This document shows, in pieces, positions 1-11,419 of a stretch of 64,000 nt of DNA. Under the pieces are notes generated by a model. That model was not told the origin of the DNA, searched no databases, and saw nothing but the letters and a program-made list of their open reading frames with translations. The first letter of the stretch is position 1; each line of letters begins with the position of its first letter. The DNA comes from Rhabditophanes sp. KR3021. Its lineage: Eukaryota; Nematoda; Chromadorea; Rhabditida; Alloionematidae. The DNA is taken from NCBI GenBank assembly GCA_963281155.1, contig CAUJLY010000006.1, positions 3,100,001 through 3,164,000 of the forward strand, in the 5' to 3' direction. The translations under genes and the position numbers were made by a program.

Positions 1-329
1 TGTCTTTTATGTTTTGCTTAGATCTATTTTTTACAAATAACTTTCCATTGAGTCATTGCACTGTAATTCCAAGTATAAATAGATCCAAAATTTTGCACAC
101 TTTTACGATTGGCACATTCCTACATTTGCTGGGTTGCTCACATTTAGATATTGAATAAAAATGAGTGTTGAACATACTACCACAAATTGGTAATCTTTTG
201 ACCATCTATTCATTATATTTTGTTCTCATTTCAGTGGTATGCCAGATACATATATTAATTTCAGTCATTGATTTAAATATATTTGACGTGTGATGTTGCC
301 TTTACAAACTTTTACAAATTATTTTTTAG

Positions 330-497
330 TTGAAGAATCATGCAAGACGGCCCCCTCCACCTTATGACGATCCTGACCATTTAAGACAACCCAATGTCAG
401 AGTGACCCAAAGTCTTCCAACTTCGCATCGAAACCCTGAAATCGTTAACATTTTGTATAATCAAGACCTTTGGATCCACAGGAAATATTATTTGTAA
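330..497 (+). CDS. C-terminal exon of an unknown gene beginning upstream of the window
   Basis: A TTTTTTAG acceptor ends at 329 and is followed by 55 open codons and a TAA stop at 495-497. The peptide starts LKNHARRPPPPYDD, so it carries a proline run with a PPxY-type motif (PPPY), a known ligand for WW domains, and it ends WIHRKYYL. No start codon or earlier exon can be identified with confidence in 1-329, which reads as AT-rich intron or untranslated sequence. The product is not recognised. The exon call rests on the acceptor, the open frame and protein-like composition. Confidence 0.5.
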   Translation: MKNHARRPPPPYDDPDHLRQPNVRVTQSLPTSHRNPEIVNILYNQDLWIHRKYYL

Positions 498-552
498 TTA
501 GTAGTTTCTATATTGAAAATCAACCAAGAAATAAGGATGATAACCAACTTTA

Positions 553-836
553 AATGAATAATGCCGATCCTGATGCGAGTGATCAAAGCTTACGCGATTA
601 TCATCAGGAAATGGACAGAGAACATGAACGCCGTCGTAAAGAGAAAGGCTAGAAAAGCTAAGAAATTGAATGAAATGATGCTCAAAAGAGCTAAAGTGGA
701 AAGCGCGATTGATGCTGAAATCACCCATCGTAGAAGTGTAAGTCACAAAAACTCGATAACTAATCTAATCAAATATTTTCAGATAATGCATTCAATTAAT
801 ATAGACAAAAGTAAGCTGAACACGAGAGAGGAATAG
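553..836 (+). pseudogene. small basic coiled-coil-like gene with a one-base frame break
   Basis: An ATG at 553 opens a hydrophilic frame (MNNADPDASDQSLRDYHQEM, then Arg/Glu/Lys rich) that hits TAG near 650. The next frame takes over with matching composition (ARKAKKLNEMMLKRAKVE) and runs to a strong GTAAGT donor at 738. A 45-base intron ends in TTTTCAG at 782, and the last exon stops at 836. The two halves join only if one base near AAAGAGAAAGG (about 637-650) is skipped; no good splice pair does this. An alternative is a shorter protein starting at an internal ATG in the second frame (for example ATGAACGCC). Function not recognised; possibly a short charged helical protein. It is either a pseudogene or an intact gene with an assembly indel. 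Confidence 0.4.
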
Positions 837-1863
837 AAAGAACATTTTGTATATAATTATTCCTTAATATAAGAAGCCATCTAAATTAAAACGTAATTCA
901 AATCATAGACGCACTATTAATGTTTGAAATGAGTGGTGAGTATCAAAGGGAGTATTGTTAAGTGGAAGTTTATGCTTCTAAAATAATTGTGGTTCTTAAC
1001 ATTAGCAATATATTCCTATAGTCAATTATAACTTTTGTATGTGTCACATGCTTTTTACCAATTTAAAATATGGTAGATGCCGAGAACGTCGAGTTGATAA
1101 CAGGAGAATTGGCAATATTCTTGAAAGAAATCTTTGTTTTAATTTAGCTTAATGGGTCATATATTCGCTAATATAAGGAATCCGAATATTCTTGAAAGTC
1201 TGGTCATTTAATTATACAAAATTGATTTTGAAATGAACATCCCTCAAAAATATTCTGTTGGATGATTTTAAATTCATTTCATAAATCCACAATTCCAATT
1301 TGTACTATTCTTTGCTCTGCATCATTTTATTTTTTGTGATATAATAATAAGGTTCATGCCAAATCTTTCAAAATTGCTAGATAATATATTATACTAAACT
1401 ATACTTATTATTAAAAAGCTATTATTTAGTAATCTGAGTATATATTAAGAAACGATCTTAATAAATAACACTTCGTTCCGTGATATATGTCTATAAATCT
1501 AGAGATTTACAAGTTTAATAATATGTAATTTGAAATTCTTACCACTATAGCAAAATTAATAAGTACGATTCCATTACTTATTAAAATGTATCTAATAGAT
1601 TTCCCGTTCTGCCAAATTAAATATATTTTAAGGAACGCCTACCACGATATTCTTTCTAACGATGCTGTGCTTCATAAATGTGCTGACAGCATTGTCTTTA
1701 TAGGATAAGATTTGTTCAAGGCTTATTTTAATAATACTAATTTAATCTTGTAAATATTCATTTCAGATTTTCCTACTGCTAAAATAATATTAAATGCATT
1801 CCCTTCGTCTATAGACTGATTTACCTGATTTTTCCAAGCATCCGCCAGTTTGGAAATCTAAGC
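837..1863. other. AT-rich intergenic sequence
   Basis: No convincing open frame. The only clear signal is a T-rich CATTTCAG acceptor near 1766, which may be the trans-splice or 5' splice acceptor of the membrane-protein gene starting at 1864. Confidence 0.5.
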
Positions 1864-2281
1864 ATGCCGTAAGTTAAGTTTTAAACAAAGATTAATTATA
1901 ATTAAATGATTTAGCATTTACAAGAAAGCTCTTCGTATGTTGGCCAAGTTAGTTTTTTGGATGAGTATGGTTGGAATATTTTGTTCCTTTGTTCGCATCC
2001 TGGATTGCAAAATAAACGAACATCGTTTCATTGAAATAGCTGAAGCCACTGGAACTACAAAGGATTTAAAAATGAATCCAAGTGGTTGCTACAAGGAATC
2101 TTTTCCTCTTTTATTTTTCTTTCTTTTGAGTGCAATACTCTTTTTTGTTACATCTATTGTGCTTTTATACTTTCATATCATAGTAATTCAAGAAGAAATC
2201 ATTGAACAAGAAGTTGAAGCTATTAAGAAGAAGGGTGTCGTTTATGTTGTAACTCCTAGACATCTCATTACAAGACCTTAA
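1864..2281 (+). CDS. small two-pass membrane protein, function unknown
   Basis: Two exons, 1864-1868 and 1915-2281, separated by a 46-base intron (GTAAGT...GATTTAG), give 123 residues starting MPIYKKALRM. There are two hydrophobic segments: about residues 14-30 (LVFWMSMVGIFCSFVRIL) and about 64-92 (FPLLFFFLLSAILFFV...). Between them is a polar loop of roughly 30 residues with two cysteines. The tail is charged (EEIIEQEVEAIKKKG). The start was chosen because the ATG before the intron extends the frame with a basic N-terminus. An AATAAA at 2338-2343 lies about 58 bases after the stop. No family recognised. The first exon is only five bases, so the start is the weakest part of the model; translation could begin at the in-frame ATG at 1937. 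Confidence 0.6.
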
Positions 2282-2343
2282 GAATAATTGCATTAATTGG
2301 TGCATTCTATTGAAATACAGGTCAAAGATTTATATTGAATAAA

Positions 2344-3000
2344 AACAATCACTTTTACAAAACATACACGGCTAATTCTTTGACTACTTTTCTTTACTTG
2401 TGATTGGAACTATAAGCATTTTTCAATAAATTCTTCCTTTTATTATCAAGATATTAATCTTTTAGGTATAAAAAGACAGTTGTGTAGATTATATTTAGAA
2501 GCTAATGTAAAATCAAGCAGATGTTCTTGATGGATACTGTTTTTACACATTCCAAATTTGAAACTACATTATTAAAATAATTTACACAATTGGAAGTATT
2601 ATTAAAATGTGATATAAAATATGGCTTCCAATTTATTCCTAATGGTTAAGACAAAATAATGATCGCGTATTGCAAACGGCAGATATTTGTTATCTAAACA
2701 CCTCTTAGTTATATCCTTGTTCGTTATTAACAACATATTGTCAATTATTGTAGACATATTGTTAATGTGCTTTGATATTTACAAGATGGTGTATCAATAA
2801 TTGAAATATATTAGTTTTTATATCAAATAAACTGTCAGTTATTTTACACCATAGGAACATACTTGAATTCATTCTTACTACTTTGTCGATGCGTGAATGG
2901 CATTTCCTGTTTGATATGACTCTTATTGTTTAAAATATATAAAATTATTAAAGTTATCCCTTGAAGTAATGTTTTTAGTTATAGAAATTACAAAACAAAA
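2344..3000. other. AT-rich intergenic sequence
   Basis: No open frame, structured repeat or RNA gene is evident. The stretch is A/T-rich throughout, with short homopolymer runs. Confidence 0.5.
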
Positions 3001-3512
3001 ATGGCTCAAAGAACTATCACCAAACCTGCAAGTTATTTTAGGAAATTATCGTGGAATCACCAATCGAAGACGCTGCTGTTGACAAAATCAATGAAAGTGT
3101 CACCAACAATCAAGTTGGAAATACACCTATCATGAGTCATAGAAAGGAAATTGCAGATGATATTTGTTCTCTTAGAGAACATTGGGAATTTGAAAGAATG
3201 AAAAAGTTGGCAGCTGAAGAAGTTTTCAAAGCCAAAAGAATACACCAAAGACGTAACACTCAGGATTCTTTTGAACGAACTAATTCAAAAACAATCAACA
3301 AAATACAAGTTGGCGTTAATGAGCTTAAATACGTTGACAATCAATCTGGAAAAGATTTCGCCAAGGCTACTATGCCAGTACGAAACATAAGATTCGACGG
3401 ACTCTCTGGATCCGTTTATAACAATACTTTCAATTGGAATCAAAGAGACGCTGATAGCAACGATGTTATTCCAGCCAATGAAAGATTTGGTGAATGTTGC
3501 AGCATTTGTTGA
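3001..3512 (+). CDS. unknown charged protein with C-terminal CCSIC; 5' frame uncertain
   Basis: A frame with no stop from about 3050 to 3512 encodes a hydrophilic protein including SLREHWEFERMKKLAAEEVF (likely helical) and ending FGECCSIC. The last four residues, CSIC, fit a loose CaaX prenylation box, and the preceding cysteine could be palmitoylated, which would suggest membrane attachment. The only good upstream ATG (3001, MAQRTITKPASYFRK) is in another frame and runs to a stop about 130 bases later; joining the two needs a one-base shift near 3050. The first in-frame ATG is at 3132 (MSHRKEIADD). It is therefore a gene starting at 3132, a gene with an unseen 5' exon, or a frameshifted copy. 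Function unknown. Confidence 0.45.
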
Positions 3513-3881
3513 GAAACTGATATTGTATCTCAAAAAATCGAATGAAATACTCAAAATGGACCGTAGTTTGAGTCTTTTTATGGCTGCTTTATATTGAATT
3601 ATTTCTTTTATATTCAGCTTTATGCAATATATTTTCGTGGTTCCATTATTTTGAACAAATTTAAGGAGAATATTTTTAATTTACTACACAATTAACAAAT
3701 TCAATTAATCCAAACTCGAATTATTTGCTTAATGGGACAACACCAATACAAATGTTATATTACATCGGTCTAGTAAATCACTTTCAACCAATAGCATTAA
3801 ATTACGTCAAAGAGAAAATAATGCATTTAATAGTTGAAAATATGTATGAAATAATATTAAAGAATATATTGTATATTCAAT
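3513..3881. other. convergent 3' intergenic region
   Basis: This lies between the end of the + strand CCSIC gene and the end of the - strand IFT172 gene. It is AT-rich. A short open frame (3725-3919) overlaps the IFT172 end on the opposite strand and is not protein-like. Confidence 0.5.
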
Positions 3882-6800
3882 TCAAAGCATTGAAACATTC
3901 TTTCCTGCCCATTTACTAAGAAAATTCTGAATATCCCTTAGCATATCAGTTGGATGAGTTTTACTTATTGTAGTGTAAGTATGCCAACTTTCAGAATCTG
4001 CTTTCAAGTTGTTGCCTAAATCCTTAGATCCTCCTAAAACTGGATATCCACTGATTACACACATATCCTCAGTTTTTCCAATTCCATCAGACAGACTTGC
4101 TTCAAACAAAAACCGTTTATCTTTTTTGATTTCTCTTCCATAGTTCTTATCAATGGCACCAGCTAGAACCCATTCCCGAACATCAAAGTCTTGATCTTCC
4201 GTCAAAGCAGCTCTTTGCGGGATAGGATAGTGCATTGGAACGTCTGTTCCCTCGAAAATATCATTATCAACAACTGAAGGATCATTTGTTTCAATTGCAT
4301 CAACAATATCCATCCATTGTCCTAAAAAGGTAAAAGCCATATTAATATAATCTGGCCCTGCATGTTTGCAAGCCACACCAGCTTCATAAAATACTTTATC
4401 CGCAGGTATCAAGTCAATATAACGGAGAAGCGTTATTTTTAACTTCAATTTAATATTATTTGCATCATCGGAATGGAATTCATCTAAAGCATAGCCCAAG
4501 CATAAGAAATGCATAATTTCCAAATACTTTTCAAACATTGTCAGTATGACCGGTCCATTATTGTTCGGATTCGTCTTCATGTTTGTATTAAGAGCAAATA
4601 ACATGTTTCTTAGGGAAGACATCACTTCAAAGCTCTGATGATCAGATATAGTGAGGTCGATCAATTTTCTGTAAACATTAATATTCTGAGGATTACTAGC
4701 TGCTCCATATCGTTCAAAGACTCTGATTGCACGAGGATAATCGTTGATTTCCAGTAACTCACCCACATACATTGCGACATACTTATCAACTAGAGGTTGG
4801 TGATTTTGCTTGGAAGCTATATCTAATGCCTTTTCCCAATTTCCTTTTTCAACTAATAAAGTAATGGCGCTGATTACGTCAACACCAATCAGTTCATTGA
4901 TGTTCCCAGCATTCTTTAAAAAGTCTCTATAAGCCATATCAACTCGCCCTTCAGCTTCAGGTAACAACTCAGTGGCAATTCTCTTAGCCTTAGACCATTC
5001 TTGAGCCTGAAGCAAAGCATCAATTGCTTCGCTAGGTCTATTACTTGCCAAGAAGACTTCTGCGGCATCAATGTACAAACCTAGTTGATTTAGTGTTTTA
5101 GTGATTTCTCCTAAAATTACCAATCCATTTGCTCCAGGAATGAATTTAATTGTCAATTCAGCAGCCTTTTTTAACGAATTCATAATCAGATCTTCATTCT
5201 CAGTTACAGGAGGCCTTATTTTCATGTAAGTATTGACAGCATTTAAGTACTCCCCATTATCTTCGTAATCCTTACCTTGGGAAATATAAGACAACACTCC
5301 CTTTGCTCCAGATTTCAATTGAACAATATCGTACTCTTTCTGAAGGTCATTCAATTGCATCGGCAAGTAATCATGAGCTATTCTTAATGCCTCATCCCAC
5401 ATTTCATTTGCTTTATAATACTTTAAAATTAAGTCAGGTTTTTCTGCTCTTAACAAATAAGTTTCAGCCCGGAAGAAATCTTTTTCCATAACAGCATTTT
5501 GAGCTTGCCCAATAAAAACGTCTTTTAAACTTTCCGTATTATATTGCTTGGCCACCTTTTCAGCATCGTCCCACAGATTTGCCCTAACATACATTTTAAC
5601 TGCATCATCCGGCTTGTTAGCTTGAATATAATTGGCTGCGGCCTCATCGTGATGTCCTTCGCTGTCAAGGTGGTCAGCAAGATGCTCGTAAACTTCTGGC
5701 AATCGATTTTTAGCTCCCAGTCTGCCAACTTCGAAAGCAAAGTCAAAATCATGCTTTTCGAATGCCATTGTGATTGTCTCGTTGAGAATATTATATTTTT
5801 GCAATAATCTGACGGCGGAATCACCGCCTAATGACTTCGCCCACAGATAAGCAACATTCTTCCCTGCAAAGTCATTTCCCTCATTTCTAGCAATTCTGTA
5901 GGCATCCACCCACTCGCCAGAAGAAATATACATTTCAACGGCACTCTTCCAATCCCCAGCTATTAAATATTGCTCCTCAGCCGACTTCAAGTCTCCCTTT
6001 TCTTCCAACTCCTCGGCTATCCTCTTTCTTGTTTCATCAAGTCTGTCAGGGTGATACTTTTGAACTAAAGCCATCATTTCGAATATCTTATTTGCATCTT
6101 TGTACATTGTAATAGCTCTAACCGGTAAGCCAATGCTAATATACAGTTCTTCTGCTTTCTTAAATTCACCTATCTTCTCCAGATCATCTGCCTTTTTTAG
6201 GTACATGTCTTCAGTCTCTTCAGATTGCATAAATTCAGAGGCTAGTCTATGTGCAGCAGTCCAATTTTGGGCTTTATTGTACATTTCAATAGCTTCAAGT
6301 GGTCTCTCTGCTTCTAGATAATAATTTTCAGCTTGATCATGCTTTCCAATGGATTCATAGTACTCCCCGATTCTGAAGTAATATTCGGCCGTTTCCGGAG
6401 TAGGGGACAATGTTTTGATGATTTCTATGGCTCGGGGCCAATCTTTTGCAGCCATAGCTGAATCTAATGCTTTTCCATTATCTCCTGCTTCGACAAAATG
6501 ACCAATGGCCTCTGAGTGCTTTCCTTCTGTCACGAGATAATTCGCCCATTCTATTTCTAATGGAACGACTTCATGAGGAAAATTGGTTTTTGCCAATCTA
6601 ACAGCTCTTGAAAACGCCTTGCCCTCCTTGTAGTTATTCATAGCGGGCTCGACTAAATTTTGTTTTTCATACATTTCGCCTATTTTCTCATAATTATTGT
6701 TTTTCTTAAGACCATTTAGAACATTATTAAACAAAACCTCGTCATTTAAGAGATCCCCATTTTCTAAAAGTATCCTAGCTGCCTTTGGTGAAGAATTGGC

Positions 6801-9163
6801 TTTCAAATATAATTGTATGGCAGCTCTATAGTCCCCTTCCATTTCCTTTATTTCAGCAATCTTTTGTTCTTGGCCCATTTCAGTCAAATTTTTGTAATAA
6901 CTTTGCCGCAATAATTCCAACTTGGTGTAGTTCATGGCCCTTGCCAACTCCATAGCCGTATCCCATTTGTGCAAAGATAGATACATGTCAATGGCTCCTT
7001 CTAAATCATTTCCTGCCAAATAACATTTTTCCGCCTGCTTGTATTTGCCATTTAGTACGCAAAGTTTTGCTTTTACTTTGTAATCATCATACTTCTCGGA
7101 ACTTTCCTCAGCTGTTAGGATTAATTGACTCAAGTAATCAACTTTGCAAAAGTTCTTCAAGGCAGCAAATGCTCTTTGTGAAACACTAAATCGCTCTTCT
7201 TCCAGTGCAGTTGTTGACAATTGTCTCCACATTGGGACCATCTCTAAACTGCCATTATACTCATTATTTTCGAGAAAATGGATGGCTCTGTTGAAGTTAA
7301 AATCATACATTGCTGTCCCGAATTCAATTAGTGTGTTGTCCAACTCATATGCCGCTTTCATGCTTCCCTCACTTACAATAACTTCCGTCTTCCTGTCGGT
7401 CCTTTGAACAGCCTCTACATCGCCCTTGATTGGAATGATTGTAACTTGGTCTGGTTTATTAGTTGAGTACCAAACACACAAATTTTCTTCACTTTGGGCA
7501 ACGACGACATCGCTTTCGGGAACCCATTGAATGTAAGTGCAGTAATCTATCAAACTAGTAATACGCTTACCTTCAAACTCGAATAATTGAACACGACTTT
7601 TGGTATCTCTATACAGCAATTTAGTCCCAGTCTCATTTAATTCAAGCCAATCAATAGTTGTGTTGTGACTAATATGCTCGATGGAGGTGTTATCAACCAA
7701 ATTCAAGATATGGATATTAAAATAGTCTACCAAGTAAGCAACAACTTTGGTGTTACCACTGCTTTGGCTTTTTCTTTCATTTAATCGTATGCTCAGTAAG
7801 TGAGGATTAGTGATTTCAGTCCTTATCCATCCAATTATGTTATCAATCCCATATTCGACTATATTTATTTCCCCAGCATTAACTATCATGCAACAGTTTT
7901 CATATTCCATGATGAACTTTTCGTTCCCAGCTGATTCCCATGGTATTTCAGAACATCTGCCTGTTTCCATGTCAGATAAAAGCAGCGTGTTTGTAGTATA
8001 AGCCATCAAGTATCTATTTGATCTGCCCATGATTCTGATATCTCTGATATTATACCCCTTTACACTTCGCACGCCAACTGGATTTTGAGCAGGGTTCATT
8101 GGATCTTTGACAACAATTTGAGAAGGGGAGACATACGTCACTTCGAACTGATTTTTGAGTAAGGTCTTCTTCAAGCTACAGTCAATGGCTATTACACTTC
8201 CTGATAAGGAGCCGACCACGATAGTTGAACCATCTGGCTTCCAATCTACAGCTGAAATGGTATACAAACCACCGATATCAATTACATTGCCTTCATCCCA
8301 AGCACCTCTTTTTGGATTCCAGAGCATTAGTCTTAGTCTGTCGAAACTGCCTAAGACAACTGACATCCCAGAGGGATCAACATCACCAGCTACGTATTCC
8401 TTCTCAGACGGGTCCTTAGTATGATCGAATGTTTGTAAAAGACGGCCTTCTTCCGAATAACACATTATCCTTTGATCACAACCACTTACAATTAAACCGA
8501 AATTAGTAAGTAACAAGACAAATGGCGGTGTTGTATGTGTTATAATTTTGTTCTTTTGTTTGGTTTCAAAAGAATAGATTATAATTGAGCCATCTAAATG
8601 GCCACTAACAAACACTTTTTTGACGGGATGTTTGGCTAAGGAAATAACAGGATGTTCTGATCTATATTCAGTCGAAATGCCATCTGATTTGCAAGAAGCA
8701 AAACGAACGGTTCCATCAATAACTCCAACTACTAATCTATGTTCAGTAGGCCAGATCAAAGATGTAACAGCTGCTTTCTGTGGAAATCTATTTGTGATAA
8801 CCTTCTTCTCATCCCAATGTTTTCCAAGTTTATAAACAAACACGATCTTATCTGACTGTCCCACAGCCAATTTGGTTGAATCAGGAGAAAAAGCCATTGC
8901 AGTGATCAGAAAACTATTCTTTCCATACTTTGATTCACACGGCTTTGCGCTAAAACTGTCTTTTAGTTCTCTGTTACCATCGTACAAATAAATATGTCTA
9001 TTCTTTGTGGCAACTGCAAGTTTTTTATTGTCAGGAGACCAAGCGATCGCTGATATTTTGGCAGCAGTGTTCTAAAATTAGATTGTGTATATAAATGATG
9101 TGAATGTCAAAATGTTTTGAGTACCTGAGAATCAATAATAGTGTCTAAAAACTTTAGTTTCAT
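3882..9163 (-). CDS. IFT172: intraflagellar transport protein 172 homologue (C. elegans OSM-1 type)
   Basis: Intraflagellar transport protein of the IFT-B peripheral complex, needed to build cilia. Two exons on the minus strand, 9163-9125 (13 codons, MKLKFLDTIIDSQ) and 9071-3882, are joined across a 53-base intron. They give 1742 residues, close to the vertebrate length of about 1750. The N-terminal half holds WD40-type blades (SAIAWSPDNKKLAVA, ITAMAFSPDSTKLAVGQSD, SGHLDGSIIIYSF). From about residue 620 to the end come TPR-like alpha-solenoid repeats rich in 'AEEQYLIAGDWKSAVEMY' type units. Distinctive family blocks are present, such as VAYLWAKSLGGDSAVRLL and YEAGVACKHAGPDYINMAF. The first exon matches the family start (M-x-LK...). 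The 5.2-kb second exon has no intron at all, unusual for a nematode gene of this size. An X-box promoter motif lies upstream. Confidence 0.96.
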
Positions 9164-9743
9164 TCTGTTAACATCGCATAGGCTATGATCTATTTAGGTT
9201 TTTATTGATACGAATTGTGGCGTGCGTTTGATATGTTCCTTTTATTTATGAGTTTGCGGAGGATACTTGTGCTGCCATGACAACGAGACTTATACATATG
9301 TACTCATTTGGCACTATTTTAGTGTTATAAAAATTGACAGATGTTTTTAAAACTTTTTATATTTTGGTCGAAGCATAATGTTTCAATTATACACATTTAA
9401 CTACTAATCTATTCATGAGTGGATATATCACACATTATCGGCCTTATTGATTTAATTTAATAGTTCGGAAATGATTTTTAATGTCTATTATTAGTCTGTT
9501 ATTATTTTACGATAAATATGGTGTGACAAAACTACGTCAACTTTTACTGGCAGTTTTATTGGGCCTTTGTTTCAAAATGATTGGTAGTTGTGTAGATATG
9601 TAGTATTTTTGGTTGAGTTTATAATTTTGTTTGATATTGTGTTGGCTATTATTCATTAATTAGTTTTGTAAGGTTGAATTGATCAATATTGTTGTTTTAC
9701 TCGTATGGTATTGTTTTTAAATGTTGTGAAGTTTATTAATTAG
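9164..9743. promoter_or_regulatory. divergent promoter region between IFT172 (-) and an unknown gene (+)
   Basis: The 580-base interval separates two divergently transcribed genes. Apart from the X-box at 9271-9284 it is AT-rich, with no open frame and no other motif I can defend. Confidence 0.55.
9271..9284 (-). promoter_or_regulatory. X-box (RFX/DAF-19-type site) upstream of IFT172
   Basis: On the minus strand the site reads GTTGTCATGGCAGC. On the plus strand it reads GCTGCCATGACAAC, which fits the 14-base X-box consensus RYYNYYATRRNRAC at every position. It ends 108 bases upstream of the IFT172 ATG, inside the 60-200 base window typical for ciliary genes in C. elegans. RFX factors activate IFT genes through such imperfect palindromes. 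It also lies about 460 bases upstream of the divergent + strand gene at 9744. Confidence 0.82.
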
Positions 9744-10932
9744 ATGTTTTGTATGTTAGTACCAACCATGAATGAAATAATTGATGGAAAACACCTCGAA
9801 GCCTACTGCAATGATGAAAAGAGTACTAACGATTTTAAAATCAAAAAACGGCATTATGTAGACAGTAATTTAAAGAAATGCTTGACACGGGTTAATTTGG
9901 TATCAGTAAGTTACCCTTTTTAATGCATCTATAATGTGTTTAATTAATTTAGAAGAATTAAAGAATGTGAATACTTAGTTTACATTTCCATTGAGCCCAA
10001 TTCTAAAAATGAGAAATTAATTGAATTGGCTGGAAAAGCATACACTGAGAACCTTCGTACAATCCTGATGCATTTTTCAGCTGATAATAATCCATTAAAC
10101 ATGCCATATGGTAAATGTTGTTACTTTGATGTAGTTACTATACAAAATGAAAACGGCAAGAAGGTTGATGTGGTCTACATTGAAAAAAGAAAGCAAATAA
10201 AAAGTTCCTTACATTATCATACAATCAATAGCCTTTCGGAAGTGATGTCTCTGATCCATAGAATTGCCAGAATGTGCAAACGCAGCTATACTTTGAGTCA
10301 GGCAAATGCAAATAAAGTTATTGACAATTTTAAGCATATCTCAAATTATGCTAATCAACAATTTATTGCATCACGTGAATTGTATTACAAATACATCAAA
10401 GAAGATTTCGGTAAATACTTTGAACATTCAGAAAGAGTATTAAGTCAGTTGAAGGCTCTCACCGGTTCACTGACTGATATCAAAGACTTGTTTCCGTCCA
10501 GATACTTTGTCGAATTGCCAATTGTTTTGAACCATGGATTTTTGACATCGGAACTAGTTAAAGTTAGCCCCACTGGAGGTATCAGAGAAATTAATGATTG
10601 GCATAATGTATCTTTGTTGCCAATTGGATATGATGTCTTTTCCTTGATGGTCAACTCCTTTGATACTAATCTAAGAAGAGATCACTTTGAAAAAGTATTG
10701 GCTTACTTTCATAGTTGTTTTAGAGGTAATGCCTTTATTGGAGTTTAAGCTTAGTCTTTTGACCAAATATTACAAGAAGTCTATCGCATATATTGCAGTC
10801 AAAAATTTTCCCAGAATGTTGTTGAAATTGAAGGCAAAAAGTGTTTCCTCGTCAACTAAAAAAATGATGGCTAGGAGATGGGAAGCTGCTCTTGATGATG
10901 CTTACATGATTGCCATCGACAATGATATCTAA
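9744..10932 (+). CDS. unknown cytosolic protein, about 348 residues
   Basis: One frame-preserving model joins 9744-9909, 9979-10725 and 10799-10932 (348 residues). The second intron (GTAATG...ATTGCAG, 73 bases) is well supported: it rescues an apparent frame break and joins YFHSCFR to VKNFPRML. The first junction is less sure, because the strongest donor (GTAAGT at 9906) does not keep phase with the long exon; the model uses GTTACC at 9910 and CTTAG at 9978. The protein is mixed alpha/beta, has no signal peptide or membrane segment, and ends with a helical part MMARRWEAALDDAYMIAI. Segments such as YFVELPIVLNHGF look folded. No family recognised. It is divergent to IFT172 and shares its X-box-containing intergenic region, so a ciliary role is possible but unproven. 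Confidence 0.6.
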
Positions 10933-11419
10933 CTTACCTGAATTTAGAATCTCATCACAAATTACAAAAATATACTGACAAATTATGAAAATGTATTATC
11001 CCTAGCTTAATTATCCGAGTGAAAATACTTGAAATTATCTGAAATTATTTGTATATTATACTATATTGAAAAGATGTGTCTTAAATGTGGAGTATAGTAA
11101 ATTTATTGCTTAATTAGCATACAGCATAAACTGATTATAAAAATGGTTAACAATAACAAAATTACAATAAAAATGAGTGATTCACAAATATTTGCAATTG
11201 AACTTTTGCAAAATTATGTTTCAATGAAGATATTTTTATAAACTGCCGTCTCTTATCAGTTTCATCTTCTCTCCGGAATACCAATTATATATTGTTCCTT
11301 AAATCCGACACCTTCATAATCTCTCCCCTTTTACATTCCGTCTCTATCAAAGCTATGGAAATATCTTGTTTTCTTAGTCATTCTATTGCTTGTGTGCAAA
11401 TCAAGAGGAAGATTCCAGC
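10933..11419. other. convergent intergenic region
   Basis: AT-rich sequence between the ends of two convergent genes. No open frame or repeat stands out. Confidence 0.5.

Noticed and set aside
10687..10932. Separate ORF or frameshift at the 3' end of the unknown gene at 9.7-10.9 kb
   Set aside because: A 73-base GT-AG intron (10726-10798) joins the two frames in phase, so no break is needed.
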